Both the position numbers and the translations under genes were made by a program. Of a DNA stretch of 64,000 bases, positions 11,476-23,800 are shown one piece after another. Within the stretch, counting starts at the first letter, position 1; the number at the start of each line of letters is the position of its first letter. The notes under the pieces were generated by a model. That model was given only the letters and a program-made list of their open reading frames with translations, did not search any database and was not told the DNA's origin. The stretch comes from Styela clava (taxonomy: Eukaryota; Chordata; Ascidiacea; Stolidobranchia; Styelidae): contig NC_135263.1 of NCBI RefSeq assembly GCF_964204865.1, forward strand, positions 5,582,501 to 5,646,500. Reading direction: 5' to 3'.

Positions 11476-11953
11476 GTAGCTCTCTTGTCTTGCATACACT
11501 CAAAATTTATCACTCAACTTGCGAATCGTCTTGAATAGTTTAGTTGGGGTTCTGAGCGACTGCTCCGGAATGAATCGAGGACCATCGTCTATCCATTACT
11601 CGATAAGCCGTCATATTGGGCTTTATTAGCTCTTGGTCTAATCGTCAGTACGCAAAGTAAAGTTCTTTCACCACACAACTTAGCGTATTACATGACAAAT
11701 AAATAAACGTGGATAAAAACATAGATAAATTATAAAGATATATTAATATATATACCGAACGTGAATAGAGAAATGTATACTATAATTTAAGGCGTTGTTG
11801 GTAACATACGAATAATCATAATGAATTCTCGGAGAATTCTACATTCCGGCATGCAAAATTGAGCATAATATGCCTTGGAGCAAAAAAGTACATATTTGCT
11901 TATATGTCTTTTTCAAACGTTATCTGTAGCTGAACTATCAACATACGAGAGAA

Positions 11954-14900
11954 ATGCGAAGATTGATTGAAGTTTTGATGATAATATCATTGCAATTGTG
12001 TTCAGCATCAGGTACGTTGCAAATCAAACTACATTTCACGTGGCATTGAAATTAGCATATTGAAATAATAACCAAGCTAGACTGTTTGAGTAAATATAAT
12101 GACTGAAGTGTAGGGCAGCAAACAGTTGTTAAATTCAATTCCATATTTAAAAGTATCGGCAACCATTGTGAGGTGAAAATGGACAAAGTGACCAATTTCG
12201 AAGGAAATTACGAGCTTGTGGACATTTATTATTATTTCTATACTGTACAACTATTATCCACGCCTTTTGCCCCGAACAAGCAGCTCCATAAAAGGGCTGC
12301 TATTTTGGAACGACTGGAATTTTTTCGGTCTGGTATTATACCCTGGCCTAGGTGACATGCATGGTATTAAAACCGAAGTGTAATCCTCAATTCCAGTGCA
12401 ATAAAGTCTAACGCTGTGATTGTAGAACTTGTTATCATCGTTCTTGTTGGTATTTCCGCAAGACAATCATGTCCATTTAGCGCACAGCCAAGCGCATCGC
12501 TAAATAATATTCTCGATGCCTAGCTTAATTAAACAGCAAAATATATATTATACGAAGCAATGTTCAATTTCACTGAATATAGTTTATATTGTTCCATTCC
12601 CGTCAACTAGTATTTCCATGAAACATAAGATAATCATATTATTACTATACCACATATTCGCAGATATATGATTCCCAGAATCCCACATTGAACGAATATG
12701 ACCACAGATCATGCACGACGCTTTGATCTAATTACAATTACTTCGATAGTTATAATTAACTTAATTTCCAGGAAGATGTTTAGACGTTGTGTTTGTTGTT
12801 GATTCGTCAACTTCTCTGGACGGAACTTCGTTGTCGCTGAAGAAGGATTTCTTACGAACAATAGTAAGGTAAAAAGATTTCAGCTTCATTTTGGTGAAAT
12901 CACTGAGAATTTTATTTTATCCATCATATAAATTTTATCAAGGCAAGGTTACAAGCACTTTCAAAGAAAAAAATTCGAAGCTATGAGTCCGTTGCGCACA
13001 TCTCTCGCGTTTCGACCATCAACCCGGTTGGCACAAAGCTTGAACTGATTAAATTAATAAACAGCTTTCCTAGGAACAAAAAATATGCGCTGAACGTATT
13101 TTTCAGCGTTTCCAAAAGTAAAATGTTGTTCAGTAATGTTCGATAGGAACGCAGATGACGCACAATCTGAACCCCAACCTGGTACACACATTATGTTCAG
13201 ATTGTGCGCCATCTTGGTAAACATACTTCGGAATCGCCGATTATTTTAAAGCGAGTTCTGCATTTTCAACTTTTGACTACCATTTTTAATTTGGATTTAC
13301 ATAAAATTTTATGTAATTTGTCCTGACTATATAAATAAGAAAGATGAATAAGTAGATAATATCAAATTACGATAACAGCGAATGACGTTCAGTTTGCAAA
13401 ATAATAGGAATTAATTTTATGTTTCAATGTTATTGTTGGCATAATTGTAATACAACGATTTGATTTATTTTTGTTTATCTTCCAGTAAATGGGATATTTC
13501 AAGTGACTTTGTTAACGTGGCGATTGTCCCATTCAATAAAAATGTTGTGAGGAATAAAGTGGTTTCTTTACAACAATTCCAAAACGACAAAGAAGGTCTG
13601 ATCGTCTCTATAGAATCTTTGCCTGAGAGTAAACCAGGTAAACTAGTTTCATATTTCAGAAAATGGTTTAAAAGTCTATGTTTGTTGATGGAAAATTGTG
13701 TCAAGGATTTGACAATATATTAGACTTTCAAAGTAACCAGAAAAAGAATAAAATTATTTTTAGGACTGCGAATTGAAACGATTCCTGCAAAATTTTGCGC
13801 GCATACTGATTTTTGAAGTTTCGTCAATTTTTGTTTAATCTTTAGTGTGATAATGTTTAAGAACACACACTATCCATCTATTGGCGCTACGATCTGTATG
13901 TGGTCATTTTTTATGGCAATAGTGCCCATGTATGCAAAAGTATATTAGCGCAAAATAGCAATTAATGTTTGTGAAGCTAGTTATTCATTGCAAAGAAATA
14001 TGACAGGTACGCGGATTGGGAAAGCTTTGAATTATGTACGAACTAAAATACTCTCAGAATCTAACGGTAATAGGCCTCGGGCTCCGGGCATTGTCGTTGT
14101 TATGACAGATGGTAGATATCAGGATAGCATTGATGAACCACTTCAAAAATTATGGGACTTGAACATAACCGTGAGTTAGTTTTCTCTTCATTTTCTATTC
14201 TTCAAAAATGATTGGCTTTCGAAAAAATTGTTAATAATTTTAACTTTCGATCTATGTTTCTTATACGTATGCTGTTCGGTTGAAAAAGGATTGTTGGCGT
14301 TTTTAAACTTCGAATGAATATGTTGGTGTCTGGAGATATTATATATAAAGAGGGTTTTAGTTTCGCACATCACTCTGAACGAATCCCTAATGTGGCAATA
14401 ACGGTCTAAGACTCCCACATTTCTGCCTCTCAAGCTTTGCTGAGCGCTAGGCACCGTATATAAAGAGTACTTCATTAAAGAAGTATGCTCACCATGATGG
14501 CGCACAGCCATTCTTGTACTGTAAGTCTTAATTACCCGCGCTCATAGGCTATTTCGTTCTGAGTGGTGAAAATTTGCGTTCGAACTTTTAATGCCTGACA
14601 TGGACAAACCACGGTCAGCGGGCCAAATCCGGCCCGTTGGGTAATCCGTCCGGTTCAATCTGGCCCGCCTGATGCTGCCACAACCAAACTATAACCAAAT
14701 TTAGCTGAAAATAGCTCAAGGAATTGTTGTAGATTGGGATTAAATTTAATTTTGGCAGGAGGCTTATTTTTTTCCCCGTTTACTTTTGTAACACTGTATA
14801 TATTGTTCACAAAATGTAACTTTTTACGTCAGTCGTCACTCTTACATGGTCCGCCAGTCTAGGGGGGCAAAAATTTTGGCCAAAGACCTTGCCCATCTCT

Positions 14901-17900
14901 TCTTTATACTAAGGTAGAGAAGGCTAAACCCTAATAATTATGATCCTTACAAAAGTGTAAAGTTGGTGCTAGCTGACAAAATGATATGTTATATCCAATA
15001 ACTAAAACCATTTCATTTTTCTGCCAATATAATTTATATTCAATTGACAGACTTACGCAATTGGCTTTCACCCTCGACCTCCAATGCAGATCTTAACTTC
15101 ACAACTTTCCAAAATTGCTCGATATAATCGAACACGATTGCATTTTGTTGGTTCGATTAATGTAAAGATTCTACAAAACGACATAATGATGGTTTCCTGT
15201 CCAGAACCAAGTGAGTTTGATTAGATTGCGTTTGAAAATCAGAACGCAAAGTTGGAGATCATGAGATGCGTTTTAGGCCAGGACTAGAAGTTAGTTTGTA
15301 ATTAATAAACATTAATTTTGTTGAAACGCAATTCTCAATCTTTGTTTTGTAAATCATATTATACATTTAACGAAACTATATAGCAAAAATTCTTTCGAAA
15401 TTGACTGGATATTTTAGATAGATATAAAGACGACTTTTTGTCGCAAGTTTTGAATTGCTTTGGTGGTTTCAAAATCGTATTTATGATAAAAATAATCAAA
15501 ACTCTATTTTCCATTTTAACATGTGCTTCAACCCTTTATCGTCCGATTGCCTCCAAAGCCTAAAATATATATCCAATACGCCAAGAAAAAGTATTGTCTA
15601 CAAATTTATCTTTCTTAATAGAGAACAGACCATGCTTTAGTAAATACAGCCATGCTCAAATATATGGACACGTTACGCTGAAATTCATTGTGGTAACTTA
15701 CCAGCAGGCTTGACCAAGGAACCTGTTCGCTGATCACGTGATCAGTATGGGTTTGCGGAATCGCCACGTGGTGGCAAATTCCTATGACGTCATAGCTCAA
15801 AATAAAAACGAAAATCCATTTTTAACTACTGAAAAGTTCAAAGCAATTGGTCCAGTAATCGAAGAGAAAAGAGACTTTTTTAAAACGTGTCAAAAAACAA
15901 GAACAACGACAACATAATATTGAAGCGATCGTTATGTCCACTGACGTGTCTGATAAATTTCATTATAAAGAATTTCAGCTAAAATTTTGATTGAATTTCC
16001 TAGATCTATCCAATGAAAACGATGAATTGAAATCCAACGGAACTTTTGGTAAACTCGTCAGATGCTCCTGCTGTGAGTAAAATGATTTAATGCAGGGTGG
16101 TCCAAGGTTGCGAGGTTAAAGTGCCGCAAAAACTTTTGAGGAGGTATCGCGGGACGCAGTCAGAGAAAACCCAAAAATGAATAAAACATCGCAAGTTTAT
16201 TCACTTTAAATATATTTTAAATTTAGAGTTTATTGTTCTAATCAGTTTTTTTAAAGGAAACTATATGAAGCCTTTAATTCTTGTAAAATTGCTTCCCAAG
16301 GAATATCATGGTATTTTCAGTATCTTTTTTCGTGTTTGGTTTTGTAATGTCGCTTAGAATTGTATTCATTCGTGACAGATATTACTTTGAAACACACCAG
16401 ACACCGTGGTTCAACTTTATTGTGGGTAAGGAAATACGTTTACTCTCAGTTTACGTCGGTCACCTTTTTCAACACTCATTGTATGATGAATATATTACAT
16501 GTAGCGTGAGCAAGCCCAGTACTACTATCAGAAAAACTAGCCAAGTCCGTATAAGTTGGGACCTTGGGCCCACATGAAAAAAAATGGATTACGTGTCGCT
16601 AAGTCAGTCACATGGCTAACGCTTGAAAATAAAGTAGTGTATTGACTAAAATAAAGGCACGAAGAGTCTCTACAAATGAGGAGTTAACTGACGCGAGCTC
16701 ATCTCATCGGCTTGGACCTGTCAGCACAAGGCAATTCATTCTCCGATCACAGGATGTCATTCCCATATAGCCACCGTCTTGACGTTTATAGATACAATAA
16801 TGAAGTTCCGTGATTTTAACAAACATTAATCCCGACATCGGGATCAGGAAAAGGAAAGTTGTGTTTAAAAATAAATCAAAATTGTTCTGCTAATAAATAC
16901 AAATATCTGCCAATGGTCTCAAAATTGTTCTGCATCATGACAGATTATAATGGCCTACAACGAATTAAAACTGATTTTTAAATGAAAATGCGACAGAGCA
17001 GTATCCTAAAATCATGCACCATGTGACATTCACGTTCCGAAGAGATTTTCGCAATTCCTCTTTAAATCAGGGTACGGTATATGGCTGATATGCAATATCA
17101 ATCATTTCAAAATAATAATACCTTTAATACATATCTTTATACGAATACGCTGTAGGTTATCTAGAGCCTTGCTATAACAGAGTCTTATAGACACTCGTAA
17201 GTTTTTGTCTATCGCAGGTGAAGTAGATGAATGCGTAAATCTGGGAGGAAAATGTCACGATTACAGAAAACACGTCTGTGTTGATGGATACGTTGTTGAA
17301 AAATATTTGAAGAAGAAAATGTGTGGTTGGAATAAAAATTGGAAATGTTTGGAAATTTACTTTCAGCTGAAAAAGGAGATCTTCCGTGTACAGACATGGA
17401 TGGAAAACGCATGGTTTGGGGAACTGATATTTGTTCTCAAGGATATGTAGACAGTAACCGACCAGCTTGCAGTGGAACTAAACATCGCAAGTGTTGTTTA
17501 CCTTGTATGTATCAGTATCTATAGATAGGAAACAGTTTTTAAAAAAATTTTCTTGGCATATAGTATTTTTTAGGGTATTGCTGAAGTATGCGTACCAAGA
17601 TGGCGGACACCGGAACGTAGTATGCGTACCAGGTTAGGGTTAGGCCATAATTTTAGGTACAAATACAACGGGAGTCCCTTGGCTTGTCCCAAAACTCGTA
17701 ATGGAACTAAAATAAGGAAAATTGGAATAAAATTATGATCTAACCATAACCTGGTACACATACTACGTTCCGGTGTCCGCCATCATAATACGCATACCTC
17801 AGGAGCACCCTATTTAGTATACCAAGTCTATGTCTATATAATTTTTAGCGCAGAAGAATACGATAAATTAACTCAATCACGATGTGTTTGGTGATTGTTA

Positions 17901-19078
17901 ATATCATATCAATCACGTAAATAAGTGTTTTTAGACAATTTTTGTACGGCGCTTGGAACAAGGCCCTATGCGGCTACAGACATCTACCGATGTATAAGAA
18001 ACTATTATTATTTGAAAGGACCGGAATAAATCCGGTTCGGCATTGACTATCCAATAATTTATGTCAACACAGTGAAGTTTAACACTTTCCTTTTAGGCCA
18101 TTTGCCAATGCTTTGAAAGGATATGTTCAAAAATCAGAACGAATGGCGGTAATAAATAATTTGCGCAGTCTGGCTCAAAGCAATATTAAATAAATCTGTT
18201 TACAATTTTTTATTTTATTTCGAACACGCTTCATCACCAAACACATCGTGAAGATTTGCGACCTATATAACGCAGGCAAAAACCAGTTATCTAACTATAT
18301 ACAGGAGCTGAATGTTAACCGTTAATGCGATTTAGATTTATTCACCACCCCAAAACTGTTTTCTTGATCGTTTCCTTGGACTTGTGAAAATCAGGGATGT
18401 TCAACAGGTGACCTGTGGGCCACAACGCGGCCCGCCAAGTCATTTAGTATGGCCCTTGTCAACACTCAGATTTTTCCCATTAAGCCTAAAATCTTAATCA
18501 GACAGTTTATGTTTAATAAGGCGTTCACATGGGTAAAATACATAATGATTTGTGCGCTTGTCGCTGAGTTAAATTTTTCGGTGTTTTGCCCGATGCCTTT
18601 TTTACTGGAGTGCTGTGCGATAGCCGAATTCTTTTCTTTTGCCGTTCGCGCGACGTTTTGGTTGTCGCTTAGTATTTAATTCGTGTACATGGAAAATCTG
18701 TGGCCCTGCTGGATGACTAAAGTTGGTTATATGGCCCACCTACGAAAAATGTTGCACATCCCTGGTGTAAGTGGCAAGTAATGAACCACCATCAGAATAC
18801 TATTTACATAGTTTCAGTATATATGCCTTAAGGAACAATATGACGGCATTTCATATTTCATCAAGAATGGCAGAAATAACAAGATCGTTTTTTTACAAAT
18901 CACATTTTATTAAGATAAAATCATATTGATATTTACAAGTGAAAAATTTGAAGATATATACAAGAAAAGTGACGCAGGATGTAAAGGAAAATGCATGCAC
19001 AATACAAATTTTTGCAGTAAAAAGTATGTGAAGAATAAATGTGGAGGTCCAGCAGAAAGAAGTTGCTGTGCGAAGTGA
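11954..19078 (+). CDS. Secreted von Willebrand A protein with three cysteine-rich modules
   Basis: Eight exons: 11954-12011, 12772-12868, 13486-13637, 14007-14170, 15051-15210, 17218-17346 (or -17325), 17367-17514 and 18940-19078; about 340-348 residues. Exon 1 encodes a signal peptide (MRRLIEVLMIISLQLCSAS). Exons 2-5 form one vWA domain with a complete metal-ion-dependent adhesion site: DSSTS, the Thr in GGTRIG, and the Asp in VVVMTDGR. Exons 6, 7 and 8 each encode a six-cysteine module ending in a Cys or Cys-Cys pair, the type found in the neighbouring lysozymes; exon 8 (NKCGGPAERSCC) is closest to lysozyme module 2. Exon 6 to 7 needs a very short intron (20 or 41 nt) or contains a frameshift. 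The exon 7 to 8 join works only with donor gtatct at 17515. Likely an extracellular recognition or adhesion protein; ligand unknown. Confidence 0.75.
13151..13238. mobile_element. Short palindromic MITE (family P2) in vWA intron 2
   Basis: Half-complementary arms: gatgacgcacaatctgaacc on the left, and gttcagattgtgcgccatct on the right, closing with ggtaaacatacttcgg. Related short elements lie at 27721-27829 and 57369-57475. Non-coding and inside an intron. Confidence 0.65.
14594..14900. mobile_element. hAT-like MITE (cggcccgcc family) in vWA intron 4
   Basis: Contains agcgggccaaatccggcccg, tctggcccgcctgatgctgc and the 3' part atggtccgccagtctagggg. Closely similar copies lie at 26157-26445 (lysozyme A intron 1) and, reversed, at 39168-39470 (next to lysozyme B). 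No open frame. The hAT assignment is by general resemblance only. Confidence 0.6.
15645..15950. repeat. Dispersed repeat family R, reverse copy in vWA intron 5
   Basis: Reverse-complement copy of the repeat at 40499-40765. It opens with ctcaaatatatggacacg and closes with gcgatcgttatgtccactga. It includes the perfect 16-bp palindrome ctgatcacgtgatcag at 15730-15745. Intron 5 is about 2 kb and otherwise featureless. Confidence 0.65.
17573..17810. mobile_element. Palindromic MITE (family P) in vWA intron 7
   Basis: Complete copy: left arm from gctgaagtatgcgtaccaag through ggcggacaccggaacgtagt, core with cttggcttgtccc and ttggaataaaattatg, right arm ctacgttccggtgtccgcca and ending cctcaggagcaccc. 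The arms are imperfect inverted repeats. Non-coding. Confidence 0.75.
18392..18764. mobile_element. hAT-like MITE (cagggatgt family) in vWA intron 7
   Basis: Terminal inverted repeats: cagggatgttcaaca at the left and tgttgcacatccctg at the right, differing at one position. The flanks gtgaaaat and gtgtaagt may be a decayed 8-bp target duplication. Related copies lie at about 40793-41100 and, reversed, at about 47700-48160. Confidence 0.7.
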
Positions 19079-19169
19079 CAAATGAAAATTTCAGACAAAT
19101 ATCATTCGTGCCATAAGCATGATTGTATTTGCGTATCCAGAGCAGCAATATTGTATGTAAACACACCAT

Positions 19170-19175
19170 AATAAA
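19170..19175 (+). terminator. Polyadenylation signal of the vWA gene
   Basis: AATAAA lies 92 bases after the stop at 19076-19078, before the convergent Death-module gene ends at 19446. The two genes are tail to tail about 370 bp apart. Confidence 0.55.
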
Positions 19176-19445
19176 ACATATATTATTTTATAAACTATAC
19201 GTATATAACTGATAATGTTGTACAAATAATGTATTAAAAATCGCACTTGTTTGCAAACTATACATACACCTAATATACACTTACGATTCACATCCAATTA
19301 TCAACTAAAATACTATCGCGCCATAAGACAAACAGAAAGACTTATGTCTTATTTGCGAAAGTACGATGAAAGCCAGTATTTACAGTGAAAGAGAAATCAT
19401 GTGACGATGGCTAATGGATGAACATACATTACGGGATAATTTAGT

Positions 19446-20852
19446 TCACACTGCAGATTCAGTGTTATAATTATTTGTGGTACTATATCCTGAAAAGTTT
19501 TCGGCGTTCACGTTTCCATTTACTGTTATGTGAACTGAGGTTTCTCTCACAGATTTGCCGATATTCTGAACTTCATGCAGCATTTGTGACGCAAATTGAG
19601 AAATGACACGGACGGCGTTAGCCAAATTCGGTATGCTGCGAAAATGAGTTTCAATCATTTCACACAAATTTTTCTCTTTGTTTCTTCTTCTCCAGTCTCT
19701 GAGCATTTCCATTTTTACGTCATTTGTTAATCCATAACGATTGGTGTAATCGCGATACTCGCGCTTTTTCAGTTTCAATTGATGCTTAGCAAACGATTTC
19801 CAAAGTTTGTCGTTGCCAATAAGATGGATCACAATTCCGAACTCTGAAGTTTCCTGAATGAACACTTTCGCCAGTGTATACGGTTCGTTTTCGTCAGCAT
19901 TTTCATTCTTGCTTTGCCAAAGTCGAATCATGTGAATCTTTTTCGATGTTTCTTCCAAATCAAGCATTAATATTTTTCTAATGTCATCACGATTGAGGCC
20001 CAGAAAGTAAGTTGCATATTTTATCCAGTCCTCCATTCTTGGTATCAAATCGTTAACGAGTGGAAGATACTTCTGTTCAGTTGTTTTTTCGGAAATAAAT
20101 TGTTTTGTAAGTCGATATGCTCTCTTAGACAATGATTGGTCAGTATCGGAAAAATCGTCTTCTTTATTTTCACATTCGTTAATTTCTCTGTTCCTAGTTT
20201 CCCAAATTTTCAATAATGCCAATTTGAAATTCCGCCCATTGTAGTTGAGTTTGCAACATGTTATGTCACAATATGGCAACTTAAGAAACTTATCGGCAAA
20301 TGTTTCCCAATTATCGTCATCTGGAATCAATACATCAATCAGATCTGTGTATTCTGATTCGTCTATCGAACGATAATCTATTTTTTCTAGCAGCTGCCTC
20401 CGATAGTGTTTTTGACGCACAAAAGGATTGGACATGTCGTTTGAAAATTTATTCACCAGATATTCCAATTTGTTGACGTGGTTACACTTTTTTTGATCAA
20501 TTGACCAAAACATGAGCAGAATTCGTCTTCCCTTTGTTGGGCCGAAGCCATTTCCAGCAATGATGTCGTCAGTCGAAAGTTCCAGGTAATAATAACAAAA
20601 AAAGCAAAAATCATCGTTTTCAATTGACTTTGTTCCGATCTCAAGTTTTCGCAATAATTTTTGATTGATTGGTATCCTCTCGACAAAACGAGAAAACTTT
20701 ATTTGTGAGATGAGTCTTTGCGGAAATAAAATTGATGAATATATAAAAGATGATACCAGCTTTGAGAAACCTTCATCTATATCTTTGCAAAATAGTTTGC
20801 GCAAACCATAATGATGCGCCAAACTTTTCGTGAGAATTTGTCTCTCAGACAT
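19446..20852 (-). CDS. Repeated Death-fold-like module protein with amyloid-like C-terminal tail
   Basis: Intronless, 468 residues, no signal peptide or membrane segment, so probably cytosolic. It holds three or four helical repeats with the Death-domain pattern of a Trp or Phe early, an L-x-L core and a late W: about 168-220 (DNWETFADKFLKL then LLKIWETRN), 262-335 (EDWIKYATYFLGL then IRLWQSKN) and 340-407 (KLWKSFAKHQLKL then MLRDWRRRN), with a weaker one at 65-140. The spacing fits Death-superfamily adaptor domains. Residues 438-465 are rich in Asn, Gly, Ser and Thr and run HITVNGNVNAENFSGYSTTN, resembling RHIM-like or other amyloid signalling tails. I infer an innate-immune or cell-death adaptor. 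The start is the first Met after a tatataaaat at 20881-20890. The fold is my assignment by pattern; the frame itself is certain. Confidence 0.65.
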   Translation of the reverse strand: MSERQILTKSLAHHYGLRKLFCKDIDEGFSKLVSSFIYSSILFPQRLISQIKFSRFVERIPINQKLLRKLEIGTKSIENDDFCFFCYYYLELSTDDIIAGNGFGPTKGRRILLMFWSIDQKKCNHVNKLEYLVNKFSNDMSNPFVRQKHYRRQLLEKIDYRSIDESEYTDLIDVLIPDDDNWETFADKFLKLPYCDITCCKLNYNGRNFKLALLKIWETRNREINECENKEDDFSDTDQSLSKRAYRLTKQFISEKTTEQKYLPLVNDLIPRMEDWIKYATYFLGLNRDDIRKILMLDLEETSKKIHMIRLWQSKNENADENEPYTLAKVFIQETSEFGIVIHLIGNDKLWKSFAKHQLKLKKREYRDYTNRYGLTNDVKMEMLRDWRRRNKEKNLCEMIETHFRSIPNLANAVRVISQFASQMLHEVQNIGKSVRETSVHITVNGNVNAENFSGYSTTNNYNTESAV

Positions 20853-20890
20853 GAATAATTACATTGTTGTTAGAAGTCGTATTTTATATA

Positions 20891-23800
20891 GAAGTATATA
20901 TATTATTTTATTGTTATAATACTTTTCTGAGATTTATAAATAAAAATAAATATGAAAGCTCGATACATAAACTGATTTTAAAAGCACATAAGAAGTTTTG
21001 AGAGCATTGGATATGCAACACGAGTAGAACATACAACTGTCCACTTGATTCGAACCTATAAGCGCGAACCCGAGCTGGGGAATTTAAAATCGGGAAAGTA
21101 CATAAAGCAACCGTCGCAGCATCTTTGTTTCGGGAGATCATTGTAATATGCTGTCGTGCAACACAGATTATGTTGCCAAAATCATCTTATAAGTTTAGTA
21201 TTTCGATAATAAAAGACGCGCAAACATAACTGAGAATCGATCGACAGTAATTCACTGTTTATACGCGCTATAAGTGCTGAAGCACAGGATACCAAAGAAG
21301 TTTTATAACACACCGCGAAAACGACAATTTCCTTTCCATATAACAGTGTATGTAGGAAGAAACCTTTTGTCCTCTACAAGACAACGCCTTTTTCACCCTC
21401 GTCATATCCTTCTAGTCCTCAGGTTCAAAAACAATTTCTAAAAATACTCTTATATTGCAATACTCGATACCACAGCTACCATATAGATTTTCTATGAAAT
21501 TATATCTTGTATTTCTATACCAACAACGAGCAGGGACACAACGTATGCAGCCATTGCTTACAAGAGGAACAAAGTGAACAAAGAACGGAGAACAAAGAAA
21601 TGTTTTAATCATTAACTTCAAAAAGGTAAATGAGCACATGACAAGTGAAGTTTACTGGCATGTTACAGTGACCAATATGTCGTTTGTGACATCATTTTCA
21701 TCCGATTACCAATGGACAAACCATCAAACAATTAGGGAAAATGTATATTAATAGGCCGCTATTGTCCCTCACTACGGACAAGCTATTGAGCTGGCGTATG
21801 TCATAGCCATTCCATTTTTTCTAATTTTGCTCAACATTAATTTTATATACGCGGTGTTTGGTTCGGGGAATACCCCGGTGTGTTAAATGAATTATCCCCA
21901 GGTTCGGTTTCACCATATAAGGTAAGGTAAACTGAAGTCCAGCTGCCCAACCCAAATCATGCCGCAAAGATTCAAATATATATCCCTTTATATACCGTGT
22001 GTGGGATAGTGGTTCAGCGTGGACTGAGTCTATGATAAATCTTTTTACTATTCTTTTACTTTTAAAACATCTTCAAATATTTGCCTCACATTCAGAATAA
22101 ATATTTTACCTATTGTAGAATTCGATGACATGGTGTGTGAGGGACTAAATGAAGGGAAAAGACGTAATGTCACAAAGCATTGACAGGGTATTTCGTTTCA
22201 TCCAATAAGTAATTGTGATAACAAATATATCACTCGTGCCCTTATTGACACAATATTGCGTTGGGTATATAATGTAAATAAATAGTAATGTGGACTTGCA
22301 ATCGGGTCTAGGTAAAATCCTAGGTCAAATTCATTAATAAAAAAGTAGGTCCAGTGTTTTATTCAACATTACTCTACTAGATCAGTCATTTAGGAAATTA
22401 CGAGTACAAATTAATTTTTAAAAGTTCCTGTCAAGTTCACCAAAGATGTAGCGAAACAAAAAGTCGTAACAATTGATTTGAATTACTTTTATTACATTCT
22501 ATAAAGTAATTCAAAATTTCAGAACTACTGAAATTAAAATTATTGGATGTAATATTATATCTTAAAAATTTGTTTTGCAAAAGTTCATTTCATCAATGAC
22601 AATTTTTACATTTGTATTTTCCAAACAGCTCAAATTATTAAAATGTAATGTGATAACTCGAAAGTACATCACAATATTGTGTTTTTGTAGTTGTTTATAT
22701 TATTTCGAACCATAATTTGAAATCCGTCTAAAAGTAGTCCTAATTAATATGGATTAAGAAAGTCTATATCAATATTAATCTAGAAGTATGTAAGTATTGT
22801 GGAAAACTTTCTATCTGTCATTCATTTTATTTCTGTTTGTGACTTTCTTTTCCATAGTTGAACAGGGTTCACATCCATATACGTCCTTACATTGATATAT
22901 TTATCCTTGACTCGTCAGTTTGGTGAGAAATCTGGCATCACGTTCGTCTAATCTGTGGTTAGAATTAATCTTCAGCTTCCTAGTTGTTTCATGTCAGCAA
23001 ATTTTACAGTTTTCATCTTAATTTAATATCTTTTATTAATACATTACCACCACAGAAGAGTTTCCGTTGAAGTGCGGCAATGGAATTTTTTATATGAAGA
23101 TACATTTGGATTACGGCATTAGTTCACGGTTTCGCGTTGACTCATTCCAAACCTCTAGATTTAGAAACACGAGTAAATTACGGCAGTAAAAACAATTTAC
23201 ATGTAATGTAACAAATGTAATTTATCAAGGCTTTATGCTTAAAAGATTCAACTGCTCCGTCAGAAAAATGGCTTAACGGAAGAAAATTGACATTTTTGTA
23301 TGTCGCTCGCTAGCGGGAACCATTGCAGTGCACAGACGATAAATTAGCGCGAATCTGTGGTAAAACTCTCAAGCAACTCAGTCAAGTTTAGTCGGGGTTT
23401 GTCCTTACATTGTCGTGTTGTGTTGTTTATTCACTTTTAAGCTTGATACGCGCAGTTTTTAGTTTCTATATATAATGAATAATAGCCGAGATGTCAAATG
23501 TAACGTAACTGACACTTTTTCCGCAAAGACAGATTTTCGAGCATGGCTGTAAATTTTACCTCGTTTTTGTGGTTTTGCCAGTTATTCGGCAGGTGGTTGA
23601 ATATATTGAATCAAATGATGATTAGGCAACATGTAAACTAGTTTTTATGCCAACTCAGGAAAAAAACACTTATAATAGGAATCAAATATTTTAGGTGTGT
23701 TCACGGTTCACCTCAATGTGTTAGACCCCATTTAGGTGTCGCTTCTCGATAATTGAAACAGCATTGTTTTTTAGCGTCTCCATCCATCCTGTAAATGCTA

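Noticed and set aside
16308..16577. 89-codon hydrophobic open frame in vWA intron 5
   Set aside because: No known family, no splice borders, AT-rich bias explains the Phe/Ile content.
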